From: Caryophanales bacterium UBA6259 | Lineage (GTDB): Bacteria; Bacillota; Bacilli; Tepidibacillales; Tepidibacillaceae | Length of the DNA: 13,437 bases | NCBI GenBank assembly: GCA_002441135.1 | Contig: DJVJ01000009.1 | Span: 1 to 13,437, forward strand | Direction: 5' to 3' | In this document: positions 1 through 6,585 of the stretch, piece after piece | How positions within the stretch are numbered: position 1 is the first letter of the stretch | Layout of the letters: each line of letters starts with the position of its first letter | The notes under the pieces: model-generated | Database searches by the model: none | Told to the model about the DNA's origin: nothing | Seen by the model: only the letters and a program-made list of their open reading frames with translations | Made by a program: the position numbers and the translations under genes

Positions 1-529
1 GATATGCTTGTTCATATGCCATTTTTAAGGTGGAAAGAATGAAAGCTTGTGGAGTTTGGATCGACCACAAGCTTTTACGATTCGGAGTGGATATAACCAA
101 TCCCTGTTCATCTACAACCTTAATCGTTTCTTTTACAGGAACCCCTAATACTGCCGAACCGTTTTTTTGAACGGCTTCCCATAGCAGATTAAGTTGTTTT
201 TCTTTAATAAAAGGCCTTGCTCCATCATGTACCATCACATATTCTGTTTCCAGCACACTTAATCCATTATAAATACTATCTTGCCTTTCAAGGCCACCCG
301 GAACTATCGCTTTTATTGATAAACCATATTCTAAAAACATGGACTCAACAATCATCATTTCATCCGGATGAGCGACAACAACAATTTCCGTAATCCAATC
401 AATATTCATAAATTTTTCAACCGTGTGAATCAAGATTGGCTTATCATGAATTTTAATAAATTGTTTATTTATTCCTATTCCCATTCTTTTTCCTTGCCCT
501 GCAGCAGGAATAATTATCCCACACGTCAT
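1..529 (-). CDS. ispD: 2-C-methyl-D-erythritol 4-phosphate cytidylyltransferase, C-terminus cut by window edge
   Basis: Cytosolic enzyme of the MEP isoprenoid pathway that joins CTP and methylerythritol 4-phosphate to give CDP-ME. Only the first 176 residues are present; the family is about 230 long, so roughly 50-55 C-terminal residues lie beyond base 1. Visible signatures are the nucleotide-binding loop PAAGQGKRM (residues 8-16), GGLERQDS (78-85), the HDGARPF block (101-107), VPVKETIK (130-137) and QTPQAF (158-163). The ATG at 527-529 has an AGGTGA ribosome binding site 7 nt upstream. It lies 28 nt downstream of yacL with no terminator between, so the two are probably co-transcribed, as in B. 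subtilis. Identification is by family motifs and is firm. Confidence 0.96.
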   Translation of the reverse strand, partial: MTCGIIIPAAGQGKRMGIGINKQFIKIHDKPILIHTVEKFMNIDWITEIVVVAHPDEMMIVESMFLEYGLSIKAIVPGGLERQDSIYNGLSVLETEYVMVHDGARPFIKEKQLNLLWEAVQKNGSAVLGVPVKETIKVVDEQGLVISTPNRKSLWSIQTPQAFILSTLKMAYEQAY

Positions 530-557
530 TATAAATCACCTAATTATCTTATAATTC

Positions 558-1655
558 TTATAAGGCCTTTTCTAACAATTTAGGTTTTGCAAAAATCATT
601 CTTCCAGCAGAGGTTTGTAAAACGCTCGTTACTAGGACATCTAAATGGTGCCCAATATATTCTCTACCGCCCTCTACAACAATCATTGTGCCATCATCTA
701 AATAGGCAATTCCCTGATTATGCTCTTTTCCATCCTTGATTACATGAACATTTAATTCTTCTCCAGGCAATACAACTGGTTTAACAGCATTTGATAAGTC
801 ATTAATATTTAATACAGGAACTCCTTGTAGTTCACAAACCTTATTTAAGTTATAGTCATTAGTGACCACTTTTCCTTCTATGACCTTTGCTAAACGTACA
901 AGCTTGCTATCTACCTCTTGTATATCTTCAAAATCGCCCTCATAGATAACGACCTTGATGTTTAATTCCTTTTGAATCTTATTTAAAATATCAAGCCCTC
1001 TTCGCCCTCTATTTCTCTTTAATGCATCTGAAGAATCGGCAATATGCTGTAGTTCCTCCAATACAAATCCAGGAATGACAAGCTTACCTTCTATAAAACC
1101 TGTTTTACAAATATCAGCTATTCTCCCATCAATTATAACACTAGTATCTAAAATTTTGCTTTCATACTGTATTTTCCCTTCTTTTTTAGCACCTTTATTT
1201 AATTTCCCTAAAGACAATAAAGATAACAATTCATCCCTTTTCTTAAAGCCCAACCGGAAACCAAAATAACCCAAAAAGACGGACAAAAATACAGGTACAA
1301 TGATATTAACCACAGGTATGAAATTAGTCGCTTGAGATAACAATGCTGCAACAATTAGACCTAAAATCATTCCCATAATACCAAATAAAAAGTCCATCAC
1401 CGGAATTTTTAAAATTAATTCCTCTAAAAATTGAACTCCTTGTAATATAGAATCCATAAAAAAAGCGGTTAATAAGAATAAAATAAGTGCTCCTACCACC
1501 ATGCCAATAACTTTCAACAAAAACTCATTTTCTAACAAAGAATGGTCGATGTCTAATATAGATGAACTAACTAGGTCAATAAAGTAAGGACCATATAGGA
1601 AGCCTAACGTCCCTCCAATAATAAGAAAAAATAACTGAAATACTCTTTTTAACAA
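558..1655 (-). CDS. yacL: YacL-like membrane protein with PIN and TRAM domains
   Basis: 365-residue protein of the YacL family found next to disA/ispD in Bacillales. Four hydrophobic segments (about residues 5-25, 45-68, 85-107 and 112-136) anchor it in the membrane. A PIN nuclease-like domain follows (about 167-285), with acidic residues at D170 (ILDTSVIIDGR), E200, D249 and D267 (VVTNDYN) suited to metal binding. A C-terminal TRAM domain (about 292-355) is a likely RNA-binding module. A membrane-tethered ribonuclease is the natural reading, but its substrate is not known to me. The start is TTG (1653-1655), chosen because a near-perfect GGAGGTGA lies 9 nt upstream and no better start is nearby. 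It sits downstream of the carD terminator and needs its own promoter or readthrough. Confidence 0.93.
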   Translation of the reverse strand: MLKRVFQLFFLIIGGTLGFLYGPYFIDLVSSSILDIDHSLLENEFLLKVIGMVVGALILFLLTAFFMDSILQGVQFLEELILKIPVMDFLFGIMGMILGLIVAALLSQATNFIPVVNIIVPVFLSVFLGYFGFRLGFKKRDELLSLLSLGKLNKGAKKEGKIQYESKILDTSVIIDGRIADICKTGFIEGKLVIPGFVLEELQHIADSSDALKRNRGRRGLDILNKIQKELNIKVVIYEGDFEDIQEVDSKLVRLAKVIEGKVVTNDYNLNKVCELQGVPVLNINDLSNAVKPVVLPGEELNVHVIKDGKEHNQGIAYLDDGTMIVVEGGREYIGHHLDVLVTSVLQTSAGRMIFAKPKLLEKAL

Positions 1656-1687
1656 TTTCTGTCACCTCCTTTATTCATTATTAACAT

Positions 1688-1716
1688 TTTATACAAAATC
1701 AAACCAAATTTTGCAT
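1688..1716 (-). promoter_or_regulatory. Weak candidate promoter for yacL-ispD
   Basis: Read on the minus strand, ATGCAA (1711-1716) and TATAAA (1688-1693) are 17 nt apart. The -10 is good but the -35 matches consensus at only three of six positions. A promoter is expected somewhere here because a strong terminator precedes the gene. Confidence 0.35.
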
Positions 1717-1774
1717 GAAAGATTTTAAAAAAGCTTAATATTTCCTTCTATAAATGAAAAACGGTAGACATTAG

Positions 1775-1796
1775 AAAAAAAGCGTCAAATTGACGC
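1775..1796 (-). terminator. Rho-independent terminator of carD, overlapping its stop codon
   Basis: Inverted repeat GCGTCA-3-TGACGC (1782-1787 / 1791-1796), followed on the minus strand by seven U residues (1775-1781). The carD TGA stop (1785-1787) lies inside the 3' arm of the stem, so the end of the coding sequence doubles as the terminator. Confidence 0.85.
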
Positions 1797-2282
1797 ATTC
1801 TTTTCAGAAAAAATAATATTCGCGAGTAAACCATCAACCTCTTCATGATGCAATTGCTTTGCTAACACAAATTCACTAATTAAAATTTGCTTTGCATTAT
1901 CTAGCATTTTACGCTCGCCCGTAGAAAGGCCCTTGTCCTTTTCTCTTAACATCAAATTTCTCACTACATCTGCTATTTCGTATATATCTCCACTTTTTAT
2001 TTTATCTAAATTAGCACGGTAACGGCGATTCCAATTGGTTGACATATCTGTTTGGCCATGTTTTAATAATCCAATTACTTGATCAATAACACCTTCATCT
2101 ACAACTTGTCTTAATCCAATATCATTCACATTTTGAATAGGGATCATTACCTTCATATCTCCAATAGGCATCTTCATCACATAGTATCTTCTCTTCTCGC
2201 CAAGAATCTCTTTCTCTTCTATCGATTCAATGATACCTGCTCCATGCATCGGATAAACTACTTTATCGCCAACATTGAACAA
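1785..2282 (-). CDS. carD: CarD/CdnL-family RNA polymerase-binding transcription regulator
   Basis: 165-residue protein with the two CarD-family parts. The N-terminal Tudor-like RNA-polymerase interaction domain (about residues 1-60) begins FNVGDKVVYPMHGAGII. The helical C-terminal DNA-binding domain (about 65-160) includes STNWNRRYRANLDKIKSGD with W84. Family members bind the RNA polymerase beta subunit and affect open-complex stability at promoters such as rRNA promoters; that is family knowledge, not shown here. I place the start at TTG (2280-2282), 8 nt after GGAGGTGA. The longer frame reaching base 2324 would begin inside the 17-nt spacer of the strong promoter and read through the ribosome binding site (its ATGGAGG), so it is unlikely. 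The gene has its own promoter and terminator, unlike its neighbours. Confidence 0.94.
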   Translation of the reverse strand: MFNVGDKVVYPMHGAGIIESIEEKEILGEKRRYYVMKMPIGDMKVMIPIQNVNDIGLRQVVDEGVIDQVIGLLKHGQTDMSTNWNRRYRANLDKIKSGDIYEIADVVRNLMLREKDKGLSTGERKMLDNAKQILISEFVLAKQLHHEEVDGLLANIIFSEKNASI

Positions 2283-2287
2283 CCATG

Positions 2288-2295
2288 TCACCTCC
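2288..2295 (-). promoter_or_regulatory. Ribosome binding site that fixes the carD TTG start
   Basis: Minus-strand GGAGGTGA, with 8 nt between GGAGG and TTG at 2280-2282. It contains the tail of an in-frame ATG (ATGGAGG), which is therefore not the start codon. Confidence 0.85.
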
Positions 2296-2314
2296 ATTTT
2301 AAAAATACATTTCC

Positions 2315-2343
2315 ATAATATCACAAATTGTCGGAAATGTCAA
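2315..2343 (-). promoter_or_regulatory. Strong sigma-A-type promoter for carD
   Basis: Minus strand TTGACA (2338-2343), a 17-nt spacer, then TATTAT (2315-2320). The -35 is a perfect match and the -10 matches five of six. It lies about 33 nt upstream of the TTG start. Confidence 0.85.
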
Positions 2344-2358
2344 AAAGCAAAATTATAT

Positions 2359-2388
2359 ATCTTAGCACATAAAACCGCATAAAGTCAA
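2359..2388 (-). promoter_or_regulatory. Second, upstream candidate promoter for carD
   Basis: Minus strand TTGACT (2383-2388), an 18-nt spacer and TAAGAT (2359-2364), just upstream of the stronger promoter. A tandem arrangement is possible, but the match is weaker. Confidence 0.45.
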
Positions 2389-2463
2389 TATTTTCGTAAA
2401 AAATATTAGATGAAAAAATTTAGAAAAATCTGCTTTTATCAAACCTATTTTATTGATAAAAAT

Positions 2464-2518
2464 AAAAAAGGTTAGTTACTCTAGGAAATTTTGCATTTGT
2501 CCTTAAGAGTTACTAACC
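2464..2518 (-). terminator. Rho-independent terminator at the end of the disA-psd-pssA unit
   Basis: Arms 2470-2482 and 2506-2518 pair over 13 positions with one central T/T mismatch (GGTTAGTAACTCT type). On the minus strand they are followed by six U and a further U-rich stretch (2464-2469 and beyond). The loop is long (23 nt) and can pair partly with itself. It lies about 38 nt after the pssA stop. Confidence 0.8.
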
Positions 2519-2555
2519 CTATTCTCCATCGATACGAAAGTATAACTTTCTAATC

Positions 2556-3266
2556 TTATTTTCTTTCTGATTCTAAGTCTTCTTCTGTAATATCTTTCCT
2601 TCGGATTGAAAATCCTTTGCGCACCCCATATAATGCATACAATCCTAGTGGTAGAAACACAACCTTTGGAAACTCACGAGGAAAATAAATCGCCAATATA
2701 ACGACAACCACAATCATAATTGGTGTAACCCAATAGGCTGCCTTTGGAAAACCTACTTTTTTGAAATTTGGATACTTAATACGGCTTATCATCAAGTAAG
2801 ATAAAAAAATCATTGCTAACGCCAAAATAGCTGGTGAAAAAATTTCATAATATAAGGTCATTGTTGCCAAAACTCCACCAGCAGCCGTAATTGGTAAACC
2901 AATAAAATAACCAGGAATACCAGGTTTCACATTGAACCTAGCTAGACGTAATGCTCCAGCAATTGGAAATAAAGCGGTAATCCCCCATCCAATTGGGCCC
3001 ATCTCATTTAATATTGCTACATACATAATAAATGCTGGTGCAACACCAAATGAAATAACATCAGATAAAGAATCTAATTCTTTTCCAAATTCACTTTGCG
3101 TGTTAAAAAACCTAGCTATTCTACCATCTAATCCATCTAATAACATTCCAATAATGACCATAATTGCAGCATATTCAGGCTGTCCCTGAAAGGCTAATAT
3201 AATAGATATGATTCCAAGAAATAGATTTCCGATAGTAAAAACACTAGGAAGTATACGAGTTATCAT
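2556..3266 (-). CDS. pssA: CDP-diacylglycerol-serine O-phosphatidyltransferase
   Basis: Integral membrane enzyme, 236 residues, that makes phosphatidylserine from CDP-diacylglycerol and L-serine. The CDP-alcohol phosphotransferase signature DG(x2)AR(x8)G(x3)D(x3)D is complete: D47 G48, A51 R52, G61, D65 and D69, the last being the presumed catalytic aspartate. The rest is a series of hydrophobic membrane segments ending in a charged tail. The ATG (3264-3266) overlaps the psd stop by one base (TAATG), and its ribosome binding site GGGAGG lies in the last psd codons, so the two are translationally coupled. Together psd and pssA form a complete route to phosphatidylethanolamine. PS synthase rather than another CDP-alcohol transferase is supported by the psd partner and the overall sequence. 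Confidence 0.95.
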   Translation of the reverse strand: MITRILPSVFTIGNLFLGIISIILAFQGQPEYAAIMVIIGMLLDGLDGRIARFFNTQSEFGKELDSLSDVISFGVAPAFIMYVAILNEMGPIGWGITALFPIAGALRLARFNVKPGIPGYFIGLPITAAGGVLATMTLYYEIFSPAILALAMIFLSYLMISRIKYPNFKKVGFPKAAYWVTPIMIVVVVILAIYFPREFPKVVFLPLGLYALYGVRKGFSIRRKDITEEDLESERK

Positions 3267-3898
3267 TATGAATACCTCCCAATAATAGTTGCTCCAGCCT
3301 TTAGCTTATCTCCTTTTTTTACAGTCACCTCAATATTTTTTGGAAGATACACTTGAGTTCCAGAGCTAAATTTGATCATCCCTATTTTATCACCTTTGCC
3401 CACATTTTGGCCAATTTTTAACCAGTGAACAATTCTTCTCGCCATAATTCCGGCAACCTGGACAACCAAGATTTTGGTTTTTTCATTCTCTATACCAATA
3501 TAGTTTTTTTCGTTAACAATATGACTCTCTGGTTTAGTCGCAGGTATAAATTTTCCTTTTTTATATTCAAGAAAGGATACTTTCCCCTCAATAGGACTAC
3601 GGTTTACATGAACATCTAGAGGACTCATAAAGATACTGATTAAAGTTACTTTATCCTTGATAAACAAACCCTCTTCGACCTCTGTAATATCTGTGATTAA
3701 TCCATCTGCAGGAGATAAAATATACTCTTCTTGTTTAGGTATTTCTCTATTTGGATCTCTAAAAAAATAGAGAACAAAAATCAGTAATCCTAATCCCAAA
3801 ATAGTAAGTAATGGGTGAAGATAATATAAAAATGCCGATAATAATATAATAACAATTAATGTTGGAATCCCTTCCGTAAATAAAACATGCTTTTTCAC
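3266..3898 (-). CDS. psd: Phosphatidylserine decarboxylase, short form, with Ser-Ser at the cleavage site
   Basis: 210-residue pyruvoyl-dependent enzyme of the short phosphatidylserine decarboxylase group; it turns phosphatidylserine into phosphatidylethanolamine at the membrane. Two N-terminal hydrophobic segments (about 11-27 and 30-46) would anchor it. Conserved blocks are SPADG (D65), SPLDVHVNR (H97), ARRIVHWL (153-160) and the maturation site FSSGTQVYLP (177-186). The family normally self-cleaves between Gly and Ser, with the Ser becoming the pyruvoyl group. Here the Gly position is Ser178 and the catalytic Ser is S179. Start is GTG (3896-3898) with AGGTGA just upstream; no nearby ATG has a comparable site. 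It lies 39 nt after disA with no terminator and overlaps pssA by one base. Confidence 0.92.
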   Translation of the reverse strand: MKKHVLFTEGIPTLIVIILLSAFLYYLHPLLTILGLGLLIFVLYFFRDPNREIPKQEEYILSPADGLITDITEVEEGLFIKDKVTLISIFMSPLDVHVNRSPIEGKVSFLEYKKGKFIPATKPESHIVNEKNYIGIENEKTKILVVQVAGIMARRIVHWLKIGQNVGKGDKIGMIKFSSGTQVYLPKNIEVTVKKGDKLKAGATIIGRYS

Positions 3899-3937
3899 AA
3901 ACTCACCTCAGATACGATTTATACTACAATTTTTGGA

Positions 3938-5017
3938 CTAAATATGTCGATCAATAAAAACCTGCTCCTGAATTCTCTTTAGTCCTTCTTTTATTGCCCT
4001 AGCTCTAACTTCCCCTATTCCATCAACATCATCTAATTCCTCTATTGTTGCCATCATTACTTTGGATAGATTTTCAAATTCATCTACTAGGTTGTTAATG
4101 ATAACATTAGGTAGCCTTGGAATTCGACTAAGGATTCGATATCCTCTTGGTGCAACTAATTCCTCTTGAATGTTGATAGTACCAGTATAACCAATCAATC
4201 TAACGATATTAATATTTTCTAATAATTCATCATTACTAAACTTTTTCAGTTCTTGAATAACGTACTGAATCTGTTCATCATTTGCATCCTTATGATAATC
4301 TTTAATTAATAGGTATGCCTCTTTACCAATATTAGCAACTAACTCCTCTAGCTGCATACTAATAAGTCTTCCCTCTGTTCCAAGCTCATTAATATACTTT
4401 TCTATCTCTGCTTTAATCCTCTGAACACGTTCTATTCGTTGGATAACTAACGCTACCTCGTTTAAAGTTACCAATTCCTCAAATTCCATTGCGGAAAGAT
4501 TGGTTAAATCTTGATCAAGAACTGCCTTATATTTTTCTAATGTTTGAATCGCTTGGTTTGCCTTAGTTAAAATTACCCCAATATCTTTTAGAGAATAGCG
4601 ATAATTTCCTTGATATAAGGTTATTATATTTCTTCTTTGGGAAATCGATATCACCAATTGTCCTGTCTGCTTAGCAACTCGTTCTGCTGTTCTATGTCGA
4701 ATACCAGTTTCTGACGAAGGAATCGTAGTAGCTGGAATTAATTGAGTATTGGCATATAAGATTTTTTTAAACTCATCATCAACAATAATTGCTCCATCCA
4801 TTTTTGCTAATTCGTATAAATGGGCAGGAGTTAAATCACAATTAATTGAAAATCCACCATCGACAACATCTTTTACCTCATCGGTATAACCAACTACAAT
4901 TAGCGCCCCTGTTTTTGCTCTTAATACATTCTCTAGCCCTTCACGAAAAGGGGTTCCAGGTGCAACTAATTTTAATACATTCGTCATAAATTCTTCTTTT
5001 TTCATGTCTTTTATCAT
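3938..5017 (-). CDS. disA: DNA integrity scanning protein DisA, diadenylate cyclase
   Basis: 359 residues, close to the 360 of B. subtilis DisA and colinear with it. The N-terminal DAC domain (about 10-145) makes c-di-AMP from two ATP. Its active-site motifs are intact: DGA at 74-76 (KMDGAIIV) and RHR at 107-109 (SSETGIRHRTAER). A helical linker follows (about 150-285), then a C-terminal helix-hairpin-helix DNA-binding domain (about 320-355, DDVDGIGEVRARAIKEGL). In B. subtilis DisA forms octamers that scan DNA, and branched junctions inhibit its cyclase activity. The ATG at 5015-5017 is 4 nt from the radA stop and its GGGGG ribosome binding site lies in the last radA codons; a second ATG four codons on is possible. 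RadA is known to interact with DisA, which fits the coupling. Confidence 0.97.
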   Translation of the reverse strand: MIKDMKKEEFMTNVLKLVAPGTPFREGLENVLRAKTGALIVVGYTDEVKDVVDGGFSINCDLTPAHLYELAKMDGAIIVDDEFKKILYANTQLIPATTIPSSETGIRHRTAERVAKQTGQLVISISQRRNIITLYQGNYRYSLKDIGVILTKANQAIQTLEKYKAVLDQDLTNLSAMEFEELVTLNEVALVIQRIERVQRIKAEIEKYINELGTEGRLISMQLEELVANIGKEAYLLIKDYHKDANDEQIQYVIQELKKFSNDELLENINIVRLIGYTGTINIQEELVAPRGYRILSRIPRLPNVIINNLVDEFENLSKVMMATIEELDDVDGIGEVRARAIKEGLKRIQEQVFIDRHI

Positions 5018-5021
5018 CTCT

Positions 5022-6386
5022 CTACCCCCTTAAAGCAATTTCTAATGCCTCAGCAAGCGTTGAAATTCCGATTACCTTTATTCCTTGAGGGGCATTCCAT
5101 CCTTTTAAATTCTTTAATGGTATTATCGCTCTTTCAAATCCTAATTTCTTCGCTTCACTTACCCTTTGCTCTATTCTGGAAACACCACGAACTTCTCCAG
5201 TTAATCCAATTTCACCAATAAAAACATCAGTAGCCGATGTTGCTCGATCTCGATAGCTTGAAGCAATACTAACTGCTATCGCTAAATCTACCGCTGGTTC
5301 ATTTATTTTCAAACCACCAGCAACATTAACGTAAGCATCTTGGTTTTGCAATAATAGCCCTACTCTTTTCTCTAGCACGGCCATAATTAAAGCAACACGT
5401 TGCTGATCAACCCCTGTTGCCATTCTTCTTGGGGTTACAAATGTGGTACTAGAGAGTAATGCTTGAACTTCTACTAAAACAGGTCTAGTTCCTTCCATAC
5501 TAGCTACTACAGAAGATCCTGCAACTCCTATTGGCCTTTGAGATAGAAATAATTCAGAAGGATTTCCGATTTCCACCAGACCTTCTTCCTTCATCTCAAA
5601 AATTCCCATTTCATTTGTTGAACCAAACCTATTTTTGACTGAACGCAGAATCCGATAGGTATGATGACGATCCCCTTCAAAATATAAAACCGTATCCACC
5701 ATATGTTCTAATAGCCTTGGCCCTGCTATCTCCCCTTGTTTAGTCACATGCCCTACTATGATTATAGCGATACCTGTTGATTTAGCTAGTCTCATCAGGA
5801 TTGATGTTGATTCACGGATTTGTGCTACACTCCCTGGTGAAGATGTAATCTGGGAATGAAAAACCGTTTGAATCGAATCGATAATTGCTAATTGAGGCTT
5901 AAGCTCTGTTATATGCTTTTCTATTTCCTCTAATTGATTTTCTGTTAAAACCAGTAGATTATCAGATTCCATATTTAATCGGGAAGCTCTAATTTTTATT
6001 TGTTGAATTGATTCTTCTCCTGATACATAAAGAACCTTATGACCAAGCTCAGCCATTTTGTGTGAGGCTTGTAACAAAAGAGTTGATTTCCCTATTCCTG
6101 GATCTCCTCCAACTAGAATAAGCGATCCATAAACAATACCGCCACCCAACACTCGATTTAACTCTGTTATATTGGTGTTTATTCTAGGCTCGTTATCTAC
6201 CTTAATCTTCGTTATTGCTTGCGGCTCACTAGAGACCAGATTGTTAATTCTTTTTCTAGGTTCAGAAATAGTATCCATTTCCTCTATTAAGGTATTCCAT
6301 GCCATACAGCCTGGACACTTTCCTAACCATTTTGGGCTAGAGTAACCACATTCTTGGCATACATACTTCGTTTTTAGCTTTGCCAT
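5022..6386 (-). CDS. radA: DNA repair protein RadA/Sms, branch-migration helicase
   Basis: 454 residues, full length. An N-terminal C4 zinc finger (C10, C13, C24, C27) is followed by a RecA-like ATPase with Walker A GGDPGIGKS (93-101), Walker B LAIIDSIQ (167-174) and the RadA-specific KNRFG motif (251-255). A C-terminal Lon-protease-like domain (about 275-454) completes it. It helps process recombination intermediates during repair and transformation. The ATG at 6384-6386 has AGGAG 8 nt upstream. The gene lies after a strong terminator downstream of clpC, so it is probably driven by its own promoter together with disA, psd and pssA. Confidence 0.97.
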   Translation of the reverse strand: MAKLKTKYVCQECGYSSPKWLGKCPGCMAWNTLIEEMDTISEPRKRINNLVSSEPQAITKIKVDNEPRINTNITELNRVLGGGIVYGSLILVGGDPGIGKSTLLLQASHKMAELGHKVLYVSGEESIQQIKIRASRLNMESDNLLVLTENQLEEIEKHITELKPQLAIIDSIQTVFHSQITSSPGSVAQIRESTSILMRLAKSTGIAIIIVGHVTKQGEIAGPRLLEHMVDTVLYFEGDRHHTYRILRSVKNRFGSTNEMGIFEMKEEGLVEIGNPSELFLSQRPIGVAGSSVVASMEGTRPVLVEVQALLSSTTFVTPRRMATGVDQQRVALIMAVLEKRVGLLLQNQDAYVNVAGGLKINEPAVDLAIAVSIASSYRDRATSATDVFIGEIGLTGEVRGVSRIEQRVSEAKKLGFERAIIPLKNLKGWNAPQGIKVIGISTLAEALEIALRG

Positions 6387-6430
6387 CTGTATAACTCCTA
6401 TATTCCCTAATTTTTTCCCATACCTCTTTT

Positions 6431-6459
6431 ATCTTACCAATTAATCTACATATTCACAA
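6431..6459 (-). promoter_or_regulatory. Candidate promoter for radA-disA-psd-pssA
   Basis: Minus strand TTGTGA (6454-6459), 17-nt spacer, TAAGAT (6431-6436), about 45 nt upstream of the radA ATG. Four of six bases match consensus in each box. Another TATAAT-like word lies further upstream near 6490-6500, so the exact start is uncertain. Confidence 0.4.
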
Positions 6460-6520
6460 AGGTATTATGATAATTAAGAGTACTAAATTCATATTATATA
6501 GTAATTATTAAAATTATACC

Positions 6521-6557
6521 AAAAAAGAGTAAAAAGCCCATACGGGCTTTTTACTCT
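6521..6557 (-). terminator. Strong terminator after clpC
   Basis: Perfect 14-bp inverted repeat (6526-6539 / 6544-6557) with GCCC-GGGC at the tip, loop of 4 nt, followed on the minus strand by an A-rich/U-rich switch ending in a run of U (6521-6525). The plus strand also has a T run after the stem, so it might stop transcription both ways. Confidence 0.88.
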
Positions 6558-6574
6558 TTTTACTCTTTTTACTC
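6548..6574. repeat. Three tandem copies of the 9-mer TTTTTACTC
   Basis: Exact copies at 6548-6556, 6557-6565 and 6566-6574, then degenerate copies up to the clpC stop. The first copy is one arm of the terminator, and the other two can also pair with the opposite arm (GAGTAAAAA at 6527-6535). Confidence 0.9.
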
Positions 6575-6585
6575 TCTTTACTTTT

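Noticed and set aside
2283..2324. A 14-residue N-terminal extension of CarD
   Set aside because: Its GTG start would fall within the spacer of the strong carD promoter and the frame runs through the GGAGGTGA ribosome binding site.
2389..2463. A riboswitch or leader in the AT-rich gap upstream of carD
   Set aside because: The stretch lies upstream of both candidate promoters and after the pssA terminator, so it would not be in the carD leader; no conserved fold is visible.
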